Shown here: in pieces, positions 1 through 10,800 of the stretch | Layout of the letters: each line of letters starts with the position of its first letter | Numbering within the stretch: position 1 is the first letter of the stretch | From: Aquincola tertiaricarbonis | GTDB taxonomy: Bacteria > Pseudomonadota > Gammaproteobacteria > Burkholderiales > Burkholderiaceae_C | Reading direction: 5' to 3' | Length of the DNA stretch: 64,000 bases | Assembly (NCBI RefSeq): GCF_000969605.1 | Contig: NZ_JZUE01000001.1 | Coordinates: forward strand, 310,001-374,000 | The notes under the pieces: model-generated | The model's database searches: none | What the model saw: only the letters and a program-made list of their open reading frames with translations | Told to the model about the DNA's origin: nothing | Made by a program: the position numbers and the translations under genes

Positions 1-1
1 C

Positions 2-2494
2 ACGGTCACCCTGGCGCCGGGCCAGGCGGGCGGCGTGGATGCAGGCCTGCAGCAGGTCAAGACCTCGGTCGTCTCCGGCCAGGCCTGGAGCGACCGCAAC
101 GGCAACGGCCTGAGCGATGCCGGCGAAGTGGGCCTGGCCGGCGTGCAGGTCACGCTGAAGGGCGCCGGCTGGGATGGTGTGTTCGGCACCGCCGACGACG
201 TGCTGCGCAGCACCACCACCCGGGCCGACGGCAGCTACAGCTTCACCGGCCTGGCCGCTGGCGCCCATACCGTCACCGTGGCGGCGCCCAACAGCTTCGT
301 CTACACCCAGCGCGACGCGCTGGGCAACACGCAGGACGACCGCGACTCCGACGTGGACACCACCACCGGCACCACCGGCGTGTTCACCGTGGGCACCGGG
401 GCCACGGCGGCCAATGTGTCCGCCGGCTTCAATGAGGTGCCGGGCAGCAGCGTCGGCGACCGGGTGTGGCTGGATGCCAATGGCAACGGCCTGCAGGACG
501 CCGGCGAGGTCGGGCTGGCCGGCCTGCAGGTCAGGCTGACCGCCCGCGGCGCCGACGGCGTGCTGGGCACGGCCGATGACGTGATCCGCACCACCGCCAC
601 CGACGCCAGCGGCGCCTACCGCTTCGACACGCTGGAATCCGGCAGCTACCGGGTGCAGGTGCAGGCCGCCGGCTTCAAGGCGACGCTGGCCAATGCGGGC
701 GACGACCTCCTCGACTCCGACGCCAACAGCGCCGGTGTGGCCACCTTCACCCTGCGCCCCGGCGTGGCCGACCACAGCGTGGACATCGGCCTGCAGCAGA
801 TCAAGACCGCCTCGGTCGGCGACCGCGTGTGGGCGGACAGCAACCGCAACGGCCTGCAGGATGTCGACGAGGCGGGCCAGGAAGGCGTGACCGTGGTGCT
901 GCGTGGCGCGGGCTTCGACAACGTCTTCGGCACCGCCGACGACGTTTCCGCGACGACCGTCAGCGGCGCGGACGGCAGCTATGCCTTCACCGAGCTGGCC
1001 GCAGGCCAGTACACGCTGAACTTCAGCCGCCCGGGCTACGAGGTGACCGTCGCCAATGCCAACGGCAACACCAGCGACACGCTCGATTCCGACATCGACG
1101 CCCAAGGCAACACCGCCGTGTTCACCCTGGGCCTCGGCCAGGTCCGCACCGACATCGACGCCGGCTTGATCCCCCCGCCGTGCGCCAGCCTGGTGGGCGA
1201 CAGCCAGCTCCACGAAGGCTCGGTCGGCAGCTACCGCGTGCAGCTGAACACCGCGATGGCCTACGACACGGTGTACTACGTCAGCGCCGCAGGCGGCACC
1301 GCCGGCCGCACGCTGGGCTGGGCCGGCGACCAGCGCATCGCCGCCGGCGGTGGCACCGACGCGGGCGGCTACCACCACTACAAGCAGTACTACCACAACC
1401 AGTATTTCGACGAATACGGCAACCTGTGCACCGCCACCGGGCCGGCCGACATGAGCTGGGACTACGCCCTGTACAACCCGGCAGGTGCCATCGCCGGTGT
1501 TGCGGGCGGCTTCTACGTCACGGTCAAGGCGGGCCAGACCATGTCGGCCGCCTTCAGCGTCGAAGCCTGGCGCGAGAAGGTGTACGTCGATGGCGACTTC
1601 CTCTACGGCGGCTACGGCTTCGACGACTGGTGCAACGTCGGCCGCACCGACTACCAGGAGGCCGCCGTCGAGTGGTTCCAGCTCAACCTGACCGGCGTGA
1701 ACACCGGCGCGGTGGAAGTCTGCGAGCCGGCGCTGTCGGTGTGCATCACCGACACGTCGAGCTATTACCGCTACAGCCCCATCGTCTTGGACATGGACGG
1801 CAACGGCATCCAGACCACGCTGCTGGCCGAGTCCACCGGCACCTTCGACCTGCTGGGCACCGGCCGTGCGCTGCATTCCGGCTGGATCTCGTCGGGTGAC
1901 GCCTTCCTGGCGGTAGACATCAACGGCAACGGCCGCATCGACGACATCAGCGAGTTGTTCGGCGGCACCAAGGGGCAGGGTTTCGCCAAGCTGGCCAGCT
2001 TCGACAGCAATGCCGACGGCCTGGTGGATGCGCAGGACACGGCCTTCTCGCAGCTGCTGCTGTGGCAGGACGCGGACGGCAACCATGCCACCGACGCCGG
2101 CGAGCTGCGCACGCTGGCCGAGGCCGGCATCGCCAGCCTGAACACCGCCTACGTGGACCAGGCCGTCGAGCAGTGGGGCAACCTGCTGGGCGAGGCCAGC
2201 ACCGCCACCCGCACCGATGGCTCTTCCATCGAGATGGTGGACGTGTACTTCAACGTGGCACCGGACACGGCCGAAGGCCTGGCCATCGCGGCCGGCGCAC
2301 CTGCGCTGGACACGCTGCTGTCGGCGGACGACACCCTGCTGGACGCGGCCCTGTGCGGCATCGGCGAGCCGGCCGCCGCGGCCGGCGCCGAGGCTGCGGG
2401 TTGCGAGGCCTGGGCCGAAGCCGGCGAGGCCACGCGCCAGCTCATCGCCTCGATGCGCCTGGCCGAGAGCGGCTTGCTGGCCAGCGTGGGCTGA
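2..2494 (+). CDS. SdrD B-like repeat adhesin, C-terminal part (5' end outside window)
   Basis: This is the C-terminal part of a large secreted surface protein. The frame is open at the left edge, so the N-terminus lies upstream. Three SdrD B-like (Cna-B type) repeats of about 120 residues begin near bases 58, 450 and 812, each with a D-x-N-x-NGL-x-D loop followed by GTADDV. A Tyr-rich domain of unknown family follows (about 1180-1740). The last 240 residues start at SPIVLDMDGNGIQTT and carry Asp-rich loops such as DINGNGRID and DSNADGLVD, which resemble calcium-binding loops. No RTX nonapeptides, LPXTG motif or autotransporter barrel is visible. The exporter genes directly downstream suggest a type I secretion substrate; this is inferred, not shown. 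The C-terminal block is shared with the adhesin at 7850-12199. Confidence 0.8.
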   Translation, partial: TVTLAPGQAGGVDAGLQQVKTSVVSGQAWSDRNGNGLSDAGEVGLAGVQVTLKGAGWDGVFGTADDVLRSTTTRADGSYSFTGLAAGAHTVTVAAPNSFVYTQRDALGNTQDDRDSDVDTTTGTTGVFTVGTGATAANVSAGFNEVPGSSVGDRVWLDANGNGLQDAGEVGLAGLQVRLTARGADGVLGTADDVIRTTATDASGAYRFDTLESGSYRVQVQAAGFKATLANAGDDLLDSDANSAGVATFTLRPGVADHSVDIGLQQIKTASVGDRVWADSNRNGLQDVDEAGQEGVTVVLRGAGFDNVFGTADDVSATTVSGADGSYAFTELAAGQYTLNFSRPGYEVTVANANGNTSDTLDSDIDAQGNTAVFTLGLGQVRTDIDAGLIPPPCASLVGDSQLHEGSVGSYRVQLNTAMAYDTVYYVSAAGGTAGRTLGWAGDQRIAAGGGTDAGGYHHYKQYYHNQYFDEYGNLCTATGPADMSWDYALYNPAGAIAGVAGGFYVTVKAGQTMSAAFSVEAWREKVYVDGDFLYGGYGFDDWCNVGRTDYQEAAVEWFQLNLTGVNTGAVEVCEPALSVCITDTSSYYRYSPIVLDMDGNGIQTTLLAESTGTFDLLGTGRALHSGWISSGDAFLAVDINGNGRIDDISELFGGTKGQGFAKLASFDSNADGLVDAQDTAFSQLLLWQDADGNHATDAGELRTLAEAGIASLNTAYVDQAVEQWGNLLGEASTATRTDGSSIEMVDVYFNVAPDTAEGLAIAAGAPALDTLLSADDTLLDAALCGIGEPAAAAGAEAAGCEAWAEAGEATRQLIASMRLAESGLLASVG

Positions 2495-2592
2495 CCGGCC
2501 GGCTGTTGTCGACGTACCGCCGGCCCGGGTTGCCGGGCCGGGCCCCCGGGTGGCAGCGCGCCGCGCTGCCCCCTCACCACCGAGCGTGGACC

Positions 2593-4770
2593 ATGAGCAG
2601 TGACATTTCCCTCGCCGTGCCCGATGCGGCGGCCACCGGCACGCCGCCGGCAGACCACCGGCTGCTGGACGCCGTGCTGTTTCTGGCGCGCTTCTTCGGC
2701 GCCCCGGTGCAGCGTGAAGCGCTGCTGGCCGATGGCCACCTGCAGGCCGATGCCACCGAGGCACTGGCCGGCTGGTGCGCACGCGCCGGGCTGGTGCTGT
2801 CGCCCTTGCCGGCAGGCGCCGATGTGCGCGCCACCATGCTGCCGGCACTGCTGTGCGGCGAGGGCGGTGCCGCACTGGTGGTGCTGCATGCGCAAGGAAC
2901 CGGGCAGGGCGAGGCCGCGCGCTTCGAGGTGCATGCGCCCGGCGTCGCCGGCACCCGCTGGATGTCACTGGCCGAGATCGAGGCCGCATGCCCCGGCGCA
3001 CGCTGGCAGGCGGTGCGTGCCGCGCTGTTCTTCGACCAGCGCAGCCTGCTGTACACGCTGCCGCAGGCCCGGCGCTGGTTCTGGGATGTGTTCGGCCGCA
3101 ACCGCTGGATCTTCGGTTGGGCGCTGGTGGGCACGCTCGGCCTCAACCTCATTGGGGCGCTGATCCCGTTCTACACCATGGCGGTGTACGACCGCGTGGT
3201 ACCCAACAATGCGCTGGGCAGTCTGTGGGTGCTCACCGTGGCGGCGGTGCTGCTGGTGGGCTTCGAGCTGGCGATGAAGGTGCTGCGCGGTGCGCTGCTG
3301 GAAAGCGCCGCCCGCCGCATCGACGTCGCGCTGTCCTCGGCCATCTTCGCGCGCTGCCTGCAGCTGCGGGCGGCGCGGCGGCCGGCCTCGGGCGGCGTGC
3401 TGGCCAACGTGGTGCGCGACTTCGAGTCGGTGCGCGAGTTCTTCGCCTCCGGCACGCTCACCGTGCTCGGCGACCTGCCGTTCATGCTGCTGTTCCTGGG
3501 CATGATCGCGCTCATCGGTGGCTGGCTGGTGGCGGTGCCGCTGCTGGTCATTCCGCTGATGCTGCTGGTGGCCTGGGCGCTGCAGCGGCCGCTGATGCGC
3601 AGCGTGTCGGCCTCGTCGCAGCAGAGCGCGCAGCGCACGGCGCACCTGTTCGAGAGCATGAATGCACTCGACACCCTCAAGGCTCTGGGCGCCTCCGCCT
3701 GGAGCCGCCGCCGCTGGGAGCAGCTCACCGTGGCCATCGCCCAGCACGGGCTGCAGACGCGTGAGCTGGTGGCCTTCGGCGGTTATGCCGCGGCGTCGAT
3801 GCTCACGCTGAGCAACGTGCTGCTGGTGGCCATCGGCGCCGTGCTCATCGGCGAGCAGGCGCTGACCACCGGGCAGCTGATCGGCGTCACGCTGCTGGCC
3901 GGCCGTGCGATGGCGCCGGCTTCGCAGATCGCCTCGCTGGTGCTGCGCTGGCAGCAGACCCGGCTGTCGATGACGGCGCTGGAGCAGGTGATGAACGCGC
4001 CCACCGACGACGAGCAGGCCACGCTGCAGGCGCCGCCGCTGTCGGGCCGCATCGAGTTCCGCGACGTGTCCTTCGCCTATCCCAACCGGCCACCGCTGCT
4101 GGATGGCTTGAACCTGCGCATCCGCCCGGGCGAGCGGGTCGGCTTCATCGGCAAGCTGGGCTCGGGCAAGAGCACGCTGCTGCGGCTGCTGGTGAACCTT
4201 TACGCACCGGCCAGCGGCACCGTGCTGCTGGACGACCTGGCCACCACCCAGCTGGATGCGCAAAGCCTGCGCAGGCAGGTGGGCTACGTGCCGCAGGACG
4301 TGACGCTGTTCCACGGCAGCATCCGCGACAACATCGAGCTGGGCCGCACCGAAGGCGGCGATGCCGCGCTGCTGGCCGCGGCGCGCAGCGCCTGCCTGGA
4401 GGAGACGCTGTCGCAGCTGCCTTCGGGCCCGGCCACGCCCGTGGGTGAACGCGGCGAGCTGCTGTCCGGCGGGCAGCGCCAGGCGGTGGCCATCGCCCGT
4501 GCGTTGCTGGGCGGGCCCCGGCTGCTGCTGCTGGATGAGCCCAGCAGCATGATGGACCCGGCCACCGAGCAGCGCCTGATCCGCGAGCTGCGGGCGCTGC
4601 AGGGCTGCACGCTGCTGCTGGTCACCCACCGCATGGCGATGCTGCCGCTGGTCGACCGCCTGGTGGTGCTGGACCGCGGCCGCGTGGTGGCCGACGGCCC
4701 GCGCGACGAGGTGCTGCGAGCGCTGGCCCAGCCGCCGGCTCCGGCCAGCCAGACGGGGGGCGCATCGTGA
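2593..4770 (+). CDS. Type I secretion ABC transporter, permease/ATPase (LapB/HlyB type)
   Basis: The 725-residue protein fuses a degenerate C39-peptidase-like N-terminal domain (about 20-150, without a convincing catalytic Cys), a multi-helix exporter domain (about 165-440) and a C-terminal ATPase. The ATPase shows Walker A GKLGSGKST (near residue 520), the signature LSGGQRQ (near 625) and Walker B LLLLDEP (near 647). In this family it drives ATP-dependent export of unfolded substrates straight to the medium. The ATG at 2593 was chosen because the family-like sequence begins there, although the frame is open further upstream. It overlaps the adaptor gene by 4 bp. The flanking adhesins are the obvious candidate cargo. 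Confidence 0.9.
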   Translation: MSSDISLAVPDAAATGTPPADHRLLDAVLFLARFFGAPVQREALLADGHLQADATEALAGWCARAGLVLSPLPAGADVRATMLPALLCGEGGAALVVLHAQGTGQGEAARFEVHAPGVAGTRWMSLAEIEAACPGARWQAVRAALFFDQRSLLYTLPQARRWFWDVFGRNRWIFGWALVGTLGLNLIGALIPFYTMAVYDRVVPNNALGSLWVLTVAAVLLVGFELAMKVLRGALLESAARRIDVALSSAIFARCLQLRAARRPASGGVLANVVRDFESVREFFASGTLTVLGDLPFMLLFLGMIALIGGWLVAVPLLVIPLMLLVAWALQRPLMRSVSASSQQSAQRTAHLFESMNALDTLKALGASAWSRRRWEQLTVAIAQHGLQTRELVAFGGYAAASMLTLSNVLLVAIGAVLIGEQALTTGQLIGVTLLAGRAMAPASQIASLVLRWQQTRLSMTALEQVMNAPTDDEQATLQAPPLSGRIEFRDVSFAYPNRPPLLDGLNLRIRPGERVGFIGKLGSGKSTLLRLLVNLYAPASGTVLLDDLATTQLDAQSLRRQVGYVPQDVTLFHGSIRDNIELGRTEGGDAALLAAARSACLEETLSQLPSGPATPVGERGELLSGGQRQAVAIARALLGGPRLLLLDEPSSMMDPATEQRLIRELRALQGCTLLLVTHRMAMLPLVDRLVVLDRGRVVADGPRDEVLRALAQPPAPASQTGGAS

Positions 4771-6080
4771 GCGCCGGCCTGTTCGGAGCCGCCGACGCCG
4801 CCGCGGCCGACCTGGACGCCGGCCCGCGCCGGCTTGTGCTGGTGATGGTGGCGATGCTCGCCCTGTTCGGCCTGGTGGTGCTGGCCTGGGCCACCTGGGC
4901 GCAGGTGGACGTGGCGGTGAATGCGCGCGGCACCGTGCTGGCGCCCAGCCGGCTGCAGGAGGTGCAAAGCCTGGAAGGCGGCATCGTGCGGGCGCTGAAC
5001 GTGCGCGCCGGCGACAGCGTGCACAAGGGCCAGCCGCTGGTGGAGCTGGACGAGGTGCAGGCCGAGGTGGAGGTGGGCGAGAGCCGCGAATCGCTGCGGG
5101 CGTTGCAGGCCGCCCGCATCCGCGTGCAGGCGCTGCTGGATGGCCGCGCGCCCAGCTTCGGCACGCTGGAAGCCGATGCCCCGGCGCTGGTGCGCGAGGA
5201 GCGCCGGCTGTGGGAATCGGCGCGGCACGAATTCGACGCCAATGCCAGTGCCGCGGCCGAGGCGGTGCGCCGCCGCGCCGCCGAACTGGCCGAGGCCGAA
5301 GGCCGCATCCCGGTGCTGGAGCCGCTGGTCGCCTCGGCCCGCGAAGCCTTGCAGATCGAGGAGCGGCTGGGCCGCGAGGGCGCCGGCGCCCGGGCCGACC
5401 TGCTGGTGGCGCAGCAGCGCTTCCTGCAGCAGCAGGCCGAGCTGACCGCGCTGCGCCAGTCGCTGCCGCGGCTGGCCGCCGGCCTGGCCGAGGCACGTGC
5501 GCAGGCGGCCGAGCAGTCGGCCAGGCTGCGTGCGCAGTGGGGCGCCCAGCGCACCGAGATCGAAGGCAAGCTGCAGGCGATGGTGGCCACCGTGCGCGGG
5601 CGGGAGGACAAGCTCGCCCGTCGGGTGCTCAGCTCGCCGATGGACGGCGTGGTCAACCGGGTGCTGGTCAACACCGTGGGCGGCGTGGCGGCGCCGGGCG
5701 CGGCCATCCTGGAAATCGTGCCGCGCGACAAGACGCTCACCGTCACGGTGCGCGTCAAGCCGGCCGACATCGGCTTCCTGCATGCGGGCCAGCAGGCCAC
5801 GCTGCGGGTCACCTCGTTCGACAGCTCCATCTACGGCACGCTGGACGCCACCGTGCAGCGGGTGGGTGCCGACGCGCTGCTGGACGAGCAGGACAAGCAA
5901 CCCTACTTCGAGGTGCAGCTGCAGACCGCGCGCGACCACCTCACGCACCACGGCCGGCAGCTGGCCATTGGCCCCGGCATGCCGGTGGAAGCCAGCATCC
6001 TCACCGGCCGCCGCACGGTGATGCAGTACCTGCTGAAGCCGGTGCTGAAGACGCTGGATTCAGCGATGCAGGAGCGGTGA
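4767..6080 (+). CDS. Type I secretion periplasmic adaptor (HlyD/LapC family)
   Basis: This 437-residue membrane fusion protein links the inner-membrane ABC exporter to the outer-membrane channel. It has a short cytoplasmic tail, one transmembrane helix (about residues 27-48), a biotinyl-lipoyl half-motif around LEGGIVRALNVRAGDSV, and a long Ala/Glu/Arg-rich coiled coil (about 120-280). A second lipoyl half (SSPMDGVVNRVLVNTVGG) and a beta-barrel region follow. This is the standard HlyD layout and length. The GTG start overlaps the ATPase stop by 4 bp, and its own stop overlaps the next start by 1 bp, which indicates translational coupling of the three secretion genes. Confidence 0.9.
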   Translation: MSAGLFGAADAAAADLDAGPRRLVLVMVAMLALFGLVVLAWATWAQVDVAVNARGTVLAPSRLQEVQSLEGGIVRALNVRAGDSVHKGQPLVELDEVQAEVEVGESRESLRALQAARIRVQALLDGRAPSFGTLEADAPALVREERRLWESARHEFDANASAAAEAVRRRAAELAEAEGRIPVLEPLVASAREALQIEERLGREGAGARADLLVAQQRFLQQQAELTALRQSLPRLAAGLAEARAQAAEQSARLRAQWGAQRTEIEGKLQAMVATVRGREDKLARRVLSSPMDGVVNRVLVNTVGGVAAPGAAILEIVPRDKTLTVTVRVKPADIGFLHAGQQATLRVTSFDSSIYGTLDATVQRVGADALLDEQDKQPYFEVQLQTARDHLTHHGRQLAIGPGMPVEASILTGRRTVMQYLLKPVLKTLDSAMQER

Positions 6081-7525
6081 TGGGCTGGCATGCCTGGATG
6101 TCTTCTACGCTGCTGGCCGCCGGCCTGGCGCTGCCGGCGGTGGGGCCGGCGTCGGCTGCCGATACCGCCGACCACACGCCCGCCCAGCCGACGCCCGCCG
6201 TGGCGGTGCCTGTCGAAGCGGCGCCGGCCAGCCCGCTCACGTTCTCCGTGGCGCTGCAGCAGGCGCTGCTGCAGGATGGCGCGCTGCGTGCAGCCCGCGC
6301 CAACGTGGTGGCGGCCCGTGCCCAGCAGGCCCAGCTGCGCTCGCGCTTTTTCCCCACAGCGGGTGTGGAAGCGCGGCAGGGCCGGCAGGTGGTGGACGAG
6401 CTGCAGAGCCCGGTCGAACGCCATGTGCGCCGCAGTGAGGGTTTTGTGCGCTGGAACCTCTACAACGGCGGCGCTGACCGCAGTGCGCTGGCGGCAGCCG
6501 AGTTCGATCTGGCCGCTGCCGAGGCCGACGCCCGGCACGAATTGGAAGAAGCCTGCGAGCGGGTGGGCAAAGCGTGGGCGGAGCTGCAGAAGCAGCAGGC
6601 GCTGCACCAGCACGCCCTGCAGCGCCATGCCGAAGTGCGGGGCCTGGCCAAGCGTGTGGCGCGGCAGGTGGCGGCCGGCAAGTCGGCCGATGCCGATGGG
6701 CAACTGGCGCAGTCGGCGCTGATCGACGCCGAACTGGCGCTGCAGGGCAGTGCGGCCGACCTGGCAGCCGCCCGCGCCCAGTTTTCCGTCATCACCGGCC
6801 TGCCCGGCGTGCAGGCGGTGGAGCCGGCGGCGTTGCCCTGGGCCGCGCCCACCGGGCTGGCGCTGGCCACGGCGCTGGACGACTGGTGGGCGCTGGCGGT
6901 GGAAGGCCATGCGGCCAGCCAGGCGGCTGCGGCACGGCGTGCGGCGGCCCAGGCCCGTGTGCCGCTGATTGCGCCCGAGTACCTGCCGCGCGCCGACCTG
7001 GACCTGCGCAAGACGCTCTCCGAACGCACGGCCCCGACCGAGTCGAGCCGCCACCGCCGGAGCTGGACGCTGTCGCTGACCTATGAGGTACCGCTGGGCG
7101 GTGCCGCCACGGCGCGGCGCGACGACAACGTGGCGCGTGCCGAAGCGGCCGAGGCCGAGGCCTGGCGCAGCCTGCAGGCGCTGCGCGGCGAGCTGGCCGT
7201 GGTGCGCCAGCAGGCGCTGCAGGCGGCCGATGCACTGCCGGCGCTGGAGCGCCAGCGCGGCCACCTGGAGGCGGTGGTGCAGGCCAGCGAGCTGCAGTAC
7301 CAGGCCGGCCGGCGCAGCCTGCTGCAACTCATCGACCAGCGCGACCGCCGCTTCAACGCCGAGCAGCGGGCGGCCGACACCCGGCTGCGCCTGACCCAGG
7401 CTCAGCTGCGGCTGGGCGTGCTCACCGGCAGCCTGGCCGCGCAGTGGGGGCTGGCCACCGCCGAAGGCTCGGCAATACCCGAGCGAAGCACTGAGCCGAC
7501 CCCCGAATGGTTGTTGCCGCGTTGA
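6080..7525 (+). CDS. TolC-family outer-membrane efflux protein
   Basis: The 481-residue protein starts with a signal peptide ending near VGPASA. It continues with two long Ala/Glu/Gln-rich helical segments (about 65-230 and 290-460) typical of the TolC tunnel, separated by beta-strand regions such as FVRWNLYNGG. It would form the outer-membrane exit duct of the type I secretion system whose ATPase and adaptor lie immediately upstream. The ATG overlaps the adaptor stop by 1 bp. The segment LQYQAGRRSLLQLIDQRDRR near the C-terminus is characteristic of the second TolC repeat. The family call is firm. Assignment to this exporter rests on operon position. Confidence 0.88.
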   Translation: MGWHAWMSSTLLAAGLALPAVGPASAADTADHTPAQPTPAVAVPVEAAPASPLTFSVALQQALLQDGALRAARANVVAARAQQAQLRSRFFPTAGVEARQGRQVVDELQSPVERHVRRSEGFVRWNLYNGGADRSALAAAEFDLAAAEADARHELEEACERVGKAWAELQKQQALHQHALQRHAEVRGLAKRVARQVAAGKSADADGQLAQSALIDAELALQGSAADLAAARAQFSVITGLPGVQAVEPAALPWAAPTGLALATALDDWWALAVEGHAASQAAAARRAAAQARVPLIAPEYLPRADLDLRKTLSERTAPTESSRHRRSWTLSLTYEVPLGGAATARRDDNVARAEAAEAEAWRSLQALRGELAVVRQQALQAADALPALERQRGHLEAVVQASELQYQAGRRSLLQLIDQRDRRFNAEQRAADTRLRLTQAQLRLGVLTGSLAAQWGLATAEGSAIPERSTEPTPEWLLPR

Positions 7526-7849
7526 AAACCACCGCCCGGCAGCCCCCAGGGTTAGGGGTTTGCTGGCCTGTTTCCAACAGTTGCGACTTTGACCGAAGTG
7601 ACATCTTCAGCTTGTTTTGTTGCGGTGCACCAACGAAACAGCGTTCCTATGTGCTGGGCGGCACGGCATAAACGGCAAAAACGTACGATTCCAACCCTCA
7701 AGTCGGGTCGTTATGGGTTTGACGGGCTGTTAGTGCGCACTTCAAAAATGATCAAAACATCCTGACAATCCGCGACGCTTGGCCGGCTGGGCACCCCTGG
7801 CAGGTGACACGCCCTGATCCGTACAGCGCATGACCCCAGGAGGAACCCG
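7526..7849 (+). promoter_or_regulatory. 324-bp non-coding region upstream of second adhesin
   Basis: This stretch between the TolC gene and the second adhesin has no credible gene and is visibly more AT-rich than its surroundings. A possible weak sigma-70 promoter is TTGACG (7719-7724) with a 17-bp spacer and TCAAAA (7742-7747). A strong ribosome binding site, AGGAGGA, lies at 7838-7844 before the ATG at 7850. No convincing terminator with a U-tract was seen after the TolC gene. The region probably gives the adhesin its own transcription start, but the promoter boxes are only suggestive. Confidence 0.4.
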
Positions 7850-10800
7850 ATGACCGTATTCAATTATTCGACCGTGGTGAATGTCTGCGAGGACACCAAC
7901 GAGGACTTCGATGTGGCGGCCTTGCTGGCGCAGGTGGGCTACACAGCCAACGGCGCGCTGACCATCGACACCCTGCTGGTGGCCGATGGCCAGGGCGGCT
8001 ACGTGCCCGCCCCCACGCTGCTGTTCAGCCAGGTGGACGACGACACAGTGCGGGTGTCCGCCGCCGCCATACCCAACTACTTCGGCAGTTTCGACACACT
8101 GAGCGTCATCGTCGACGTCGGTGCGGACCGGATCAACCTCACGCTCAAGGTCATCATCGACTCGGTGAACGACGCCCCCAGCGGCACCGACAGCGTGGTG
8201 GCCCTGACCAGTGCCGGCGCCTACGTGCTCAGCGAGGCCAATTTCGGCTTCACCGACGTTGACGGCAACGCGTTCAAGTCGGTGCTCATCAGCGCGCTGC
8301 CCGCCACCGGCCAGATGCTGCTCAACGGCGTGGCCATCAGCCCCGGCACCGAAGTGCTGGCCAGCGACATCCGCGCCGGCCGCCTGACCTACCTGCCGGC
8401 CCAGGGCACGACCGGCATCGTCGGCCTGTCCTTCCAGGTGCGTGACGACGGCGGCACCGTCGGCTGCAACGCAACCGACCTCGACCCCACCTGCAACATC
8501 CTGACCTTCAAGCTGCCGGTGCTGGCCTCGCTGGGCGACCGCGTCTGGCTGGACGGCAACGGCAACGGCCTGCAGGACAGCGGCGAGGCAGGTTTTGCCG
8601 GCGTCACCGTGCGCCTGCTGAACGGCAGCAACCAGGTGGTGGCCACCACCACCACCGATGCGACCGGCCAGTACCTGTTCACCGGCCTGCTGCCCGGGCA
8701 GTACAAGGTGCAGGTGGTATCGCCCAACGGCTACCAGTTCACCACCGCCAATGCCGGCGCCAACGACGCGCTGGACAGCGACGTGGTGTGGAACGGCACC
8801 GGCACCAACACCGGCACCAGCGGCCTGGTGACCCTGGCGGCCGGCGAGACCAACCGCACGCTCGATGCCGGCGTGAAGGTGTGCCTGGTCAAGGTGGGCG
8901 ACACCGTCTGGTGGGACGCCAATGCCAATGGCGTGCAGGACGCCGGTGAACGCGGCATCGCGGGTGTGGCCGTCAAGCTGACCGGCGCCGGTGCCGACGG
9001 CGCCTTCGGCACCGCCGACGACGTGGTGCGCAACACCACCACCGACGCCAGCGGCAAGTACCTGTTCGACGGCGTGGCCTGGGGCCAGTACAAGCTGTCG
9101 CTGGGCGGCCTGCCCGCGGGTTACGGACTCACCGCCGCCGACGTGGGCACCAACGATGCGCTGGACTCCGACTTCCGCGCCATCACCACGACCAGCACCG
9201 TCAACCTCATCACCAACGGCAGCTTCGAGCTGCTGAGCGGCACGCAGCCCACCGGCTGGGTGGGCCTGGGCGACACCATCGAAACCAACACCGCCGCTTC
9301 CTACGGCGTCACTGGCGCCACCGGCGCACGGGTGGTGGAGCTGGACGCCAACCGCACCTACAGCAACAACACCGGCCTCGGGCAGGATGTGCAGACCGTC
9401 GCCGGCCAGAGCTACACCCTGTCGCTGGACGTCGCGGCGCGCTCCGGCACGCTCGCCTCCACCAACACGGTGGAAGTGTGGTGGAACGGCGTGCGCATCG
9501 CCTGCATCGAGCCCACCTCCACCGCGCTCAAGACCTACAGCTTCACCGTCACCGGCACCGGCGGCCTGGACCGGCTCGCGCTGCGCGAGCAGGCGGGCGA
9601 CGACGACTGCGTCGGCGGCATCATCGACAACGTGCGCCTGATCGGCACCACCAGCAGCACGGTGTACGAAGCGGGCTTCGCCGTGGCCAGCTGCAATGAC
9701 AACCTCACGCTGGACGCCGGCCTGGTGCTGACCCACCCGGCCAGCCTGGGCGATCGCGTGTGGTTCGATGCCAATGGCAACGGCCTGCAGGACAGCACCG
9801 AGGCCGGCGCCGCCGGTGTGACGGTGCGGCTGCTGAACCCGGCCGGCCAGGTGCTGGGCACCACCACCACCGATGCCACCGGCGCCTACCTGTTCACCGG
9901 CCTGCCGCCCGGCCAGTACGCGGTGCAGGTGGTGGCCCCGCAGGGCCAGGAGTTCACGCTGGCCAACGCGGGCAGCAACGACGGCATCGACAGCGACGTG
10001 CTGTGGTCCGGCACCGGCAATACCGCCACCAGCGCCTTGGTGACGCTGGCCGCCGGTGAAAACAACCGCAGCCTGGACGCCGGCCTCAAGCCCTGCCTGG
10101 TGGACGTGGGCGACTGCGTCTGGCTGGATGCCAACGGCAATGGCCTGCAGGACGCAGGCGAAGCCGGCGTCGCGGGCGTGGCCGTCAAGCTGATCGGCGC
10201 CGGCCACGACGGCCAGCTCGGCACCGCCGACGACAGCGTGCGCAGCACCACCACCGACGCCGCAGGCACCTACCGCTTCACCGACGTGGCCTGGGGCAGC
10301 TACAAGGTGGCCATCGGCCTGCCGACCGGCTACCAGCTCACCGCGGCCGACGTCGGCAACAACGACGCGCTGGATTCGGACTTCCGCGCAGTGAACGTGG
10401 CCGCCGGCCCGAACCTGATCGTCAACGGCAGCTTCGAGCAGTCGTCCGCCGGCTGGTGCGGCCTGGGTGACAGCATCGAGGTGCAGGCCGCGTACAACTT
10501 CGGCGTCAACGGCGCCACCGGCAGCTTCGTGGCCGAGCTGGATGCCAACCGCACCTGGACCTACGGCACCGGCCTGTACCAGGACGTGCAGACCGCCGCC
10601 GGCCAAAGCTACACCTTGTCGGTGGACCTGGCCGCGCGCGCCGGTTATGCCAGCTGGACCAACACCGTGGAGGTGTGGTGGAACGGCACGCGCCTGGCGC
10701 AGATCGACCCCACCAGCACCACGCTGAGCACCTACAGCTTCAACGTCACCGGCACCGGCGGCACGGATCGCCTGTCGTTCCGCGAGCAGCATGGTGACGA

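Noticed and set aside
2965-5496. Minus-strand open frame of about 843 codons opposite the type I ABC and adaptor genes
   Set aside because: Pro/Arg/Gln-rich with no motif; the plus strand encodes complete Walker and HlyD features.
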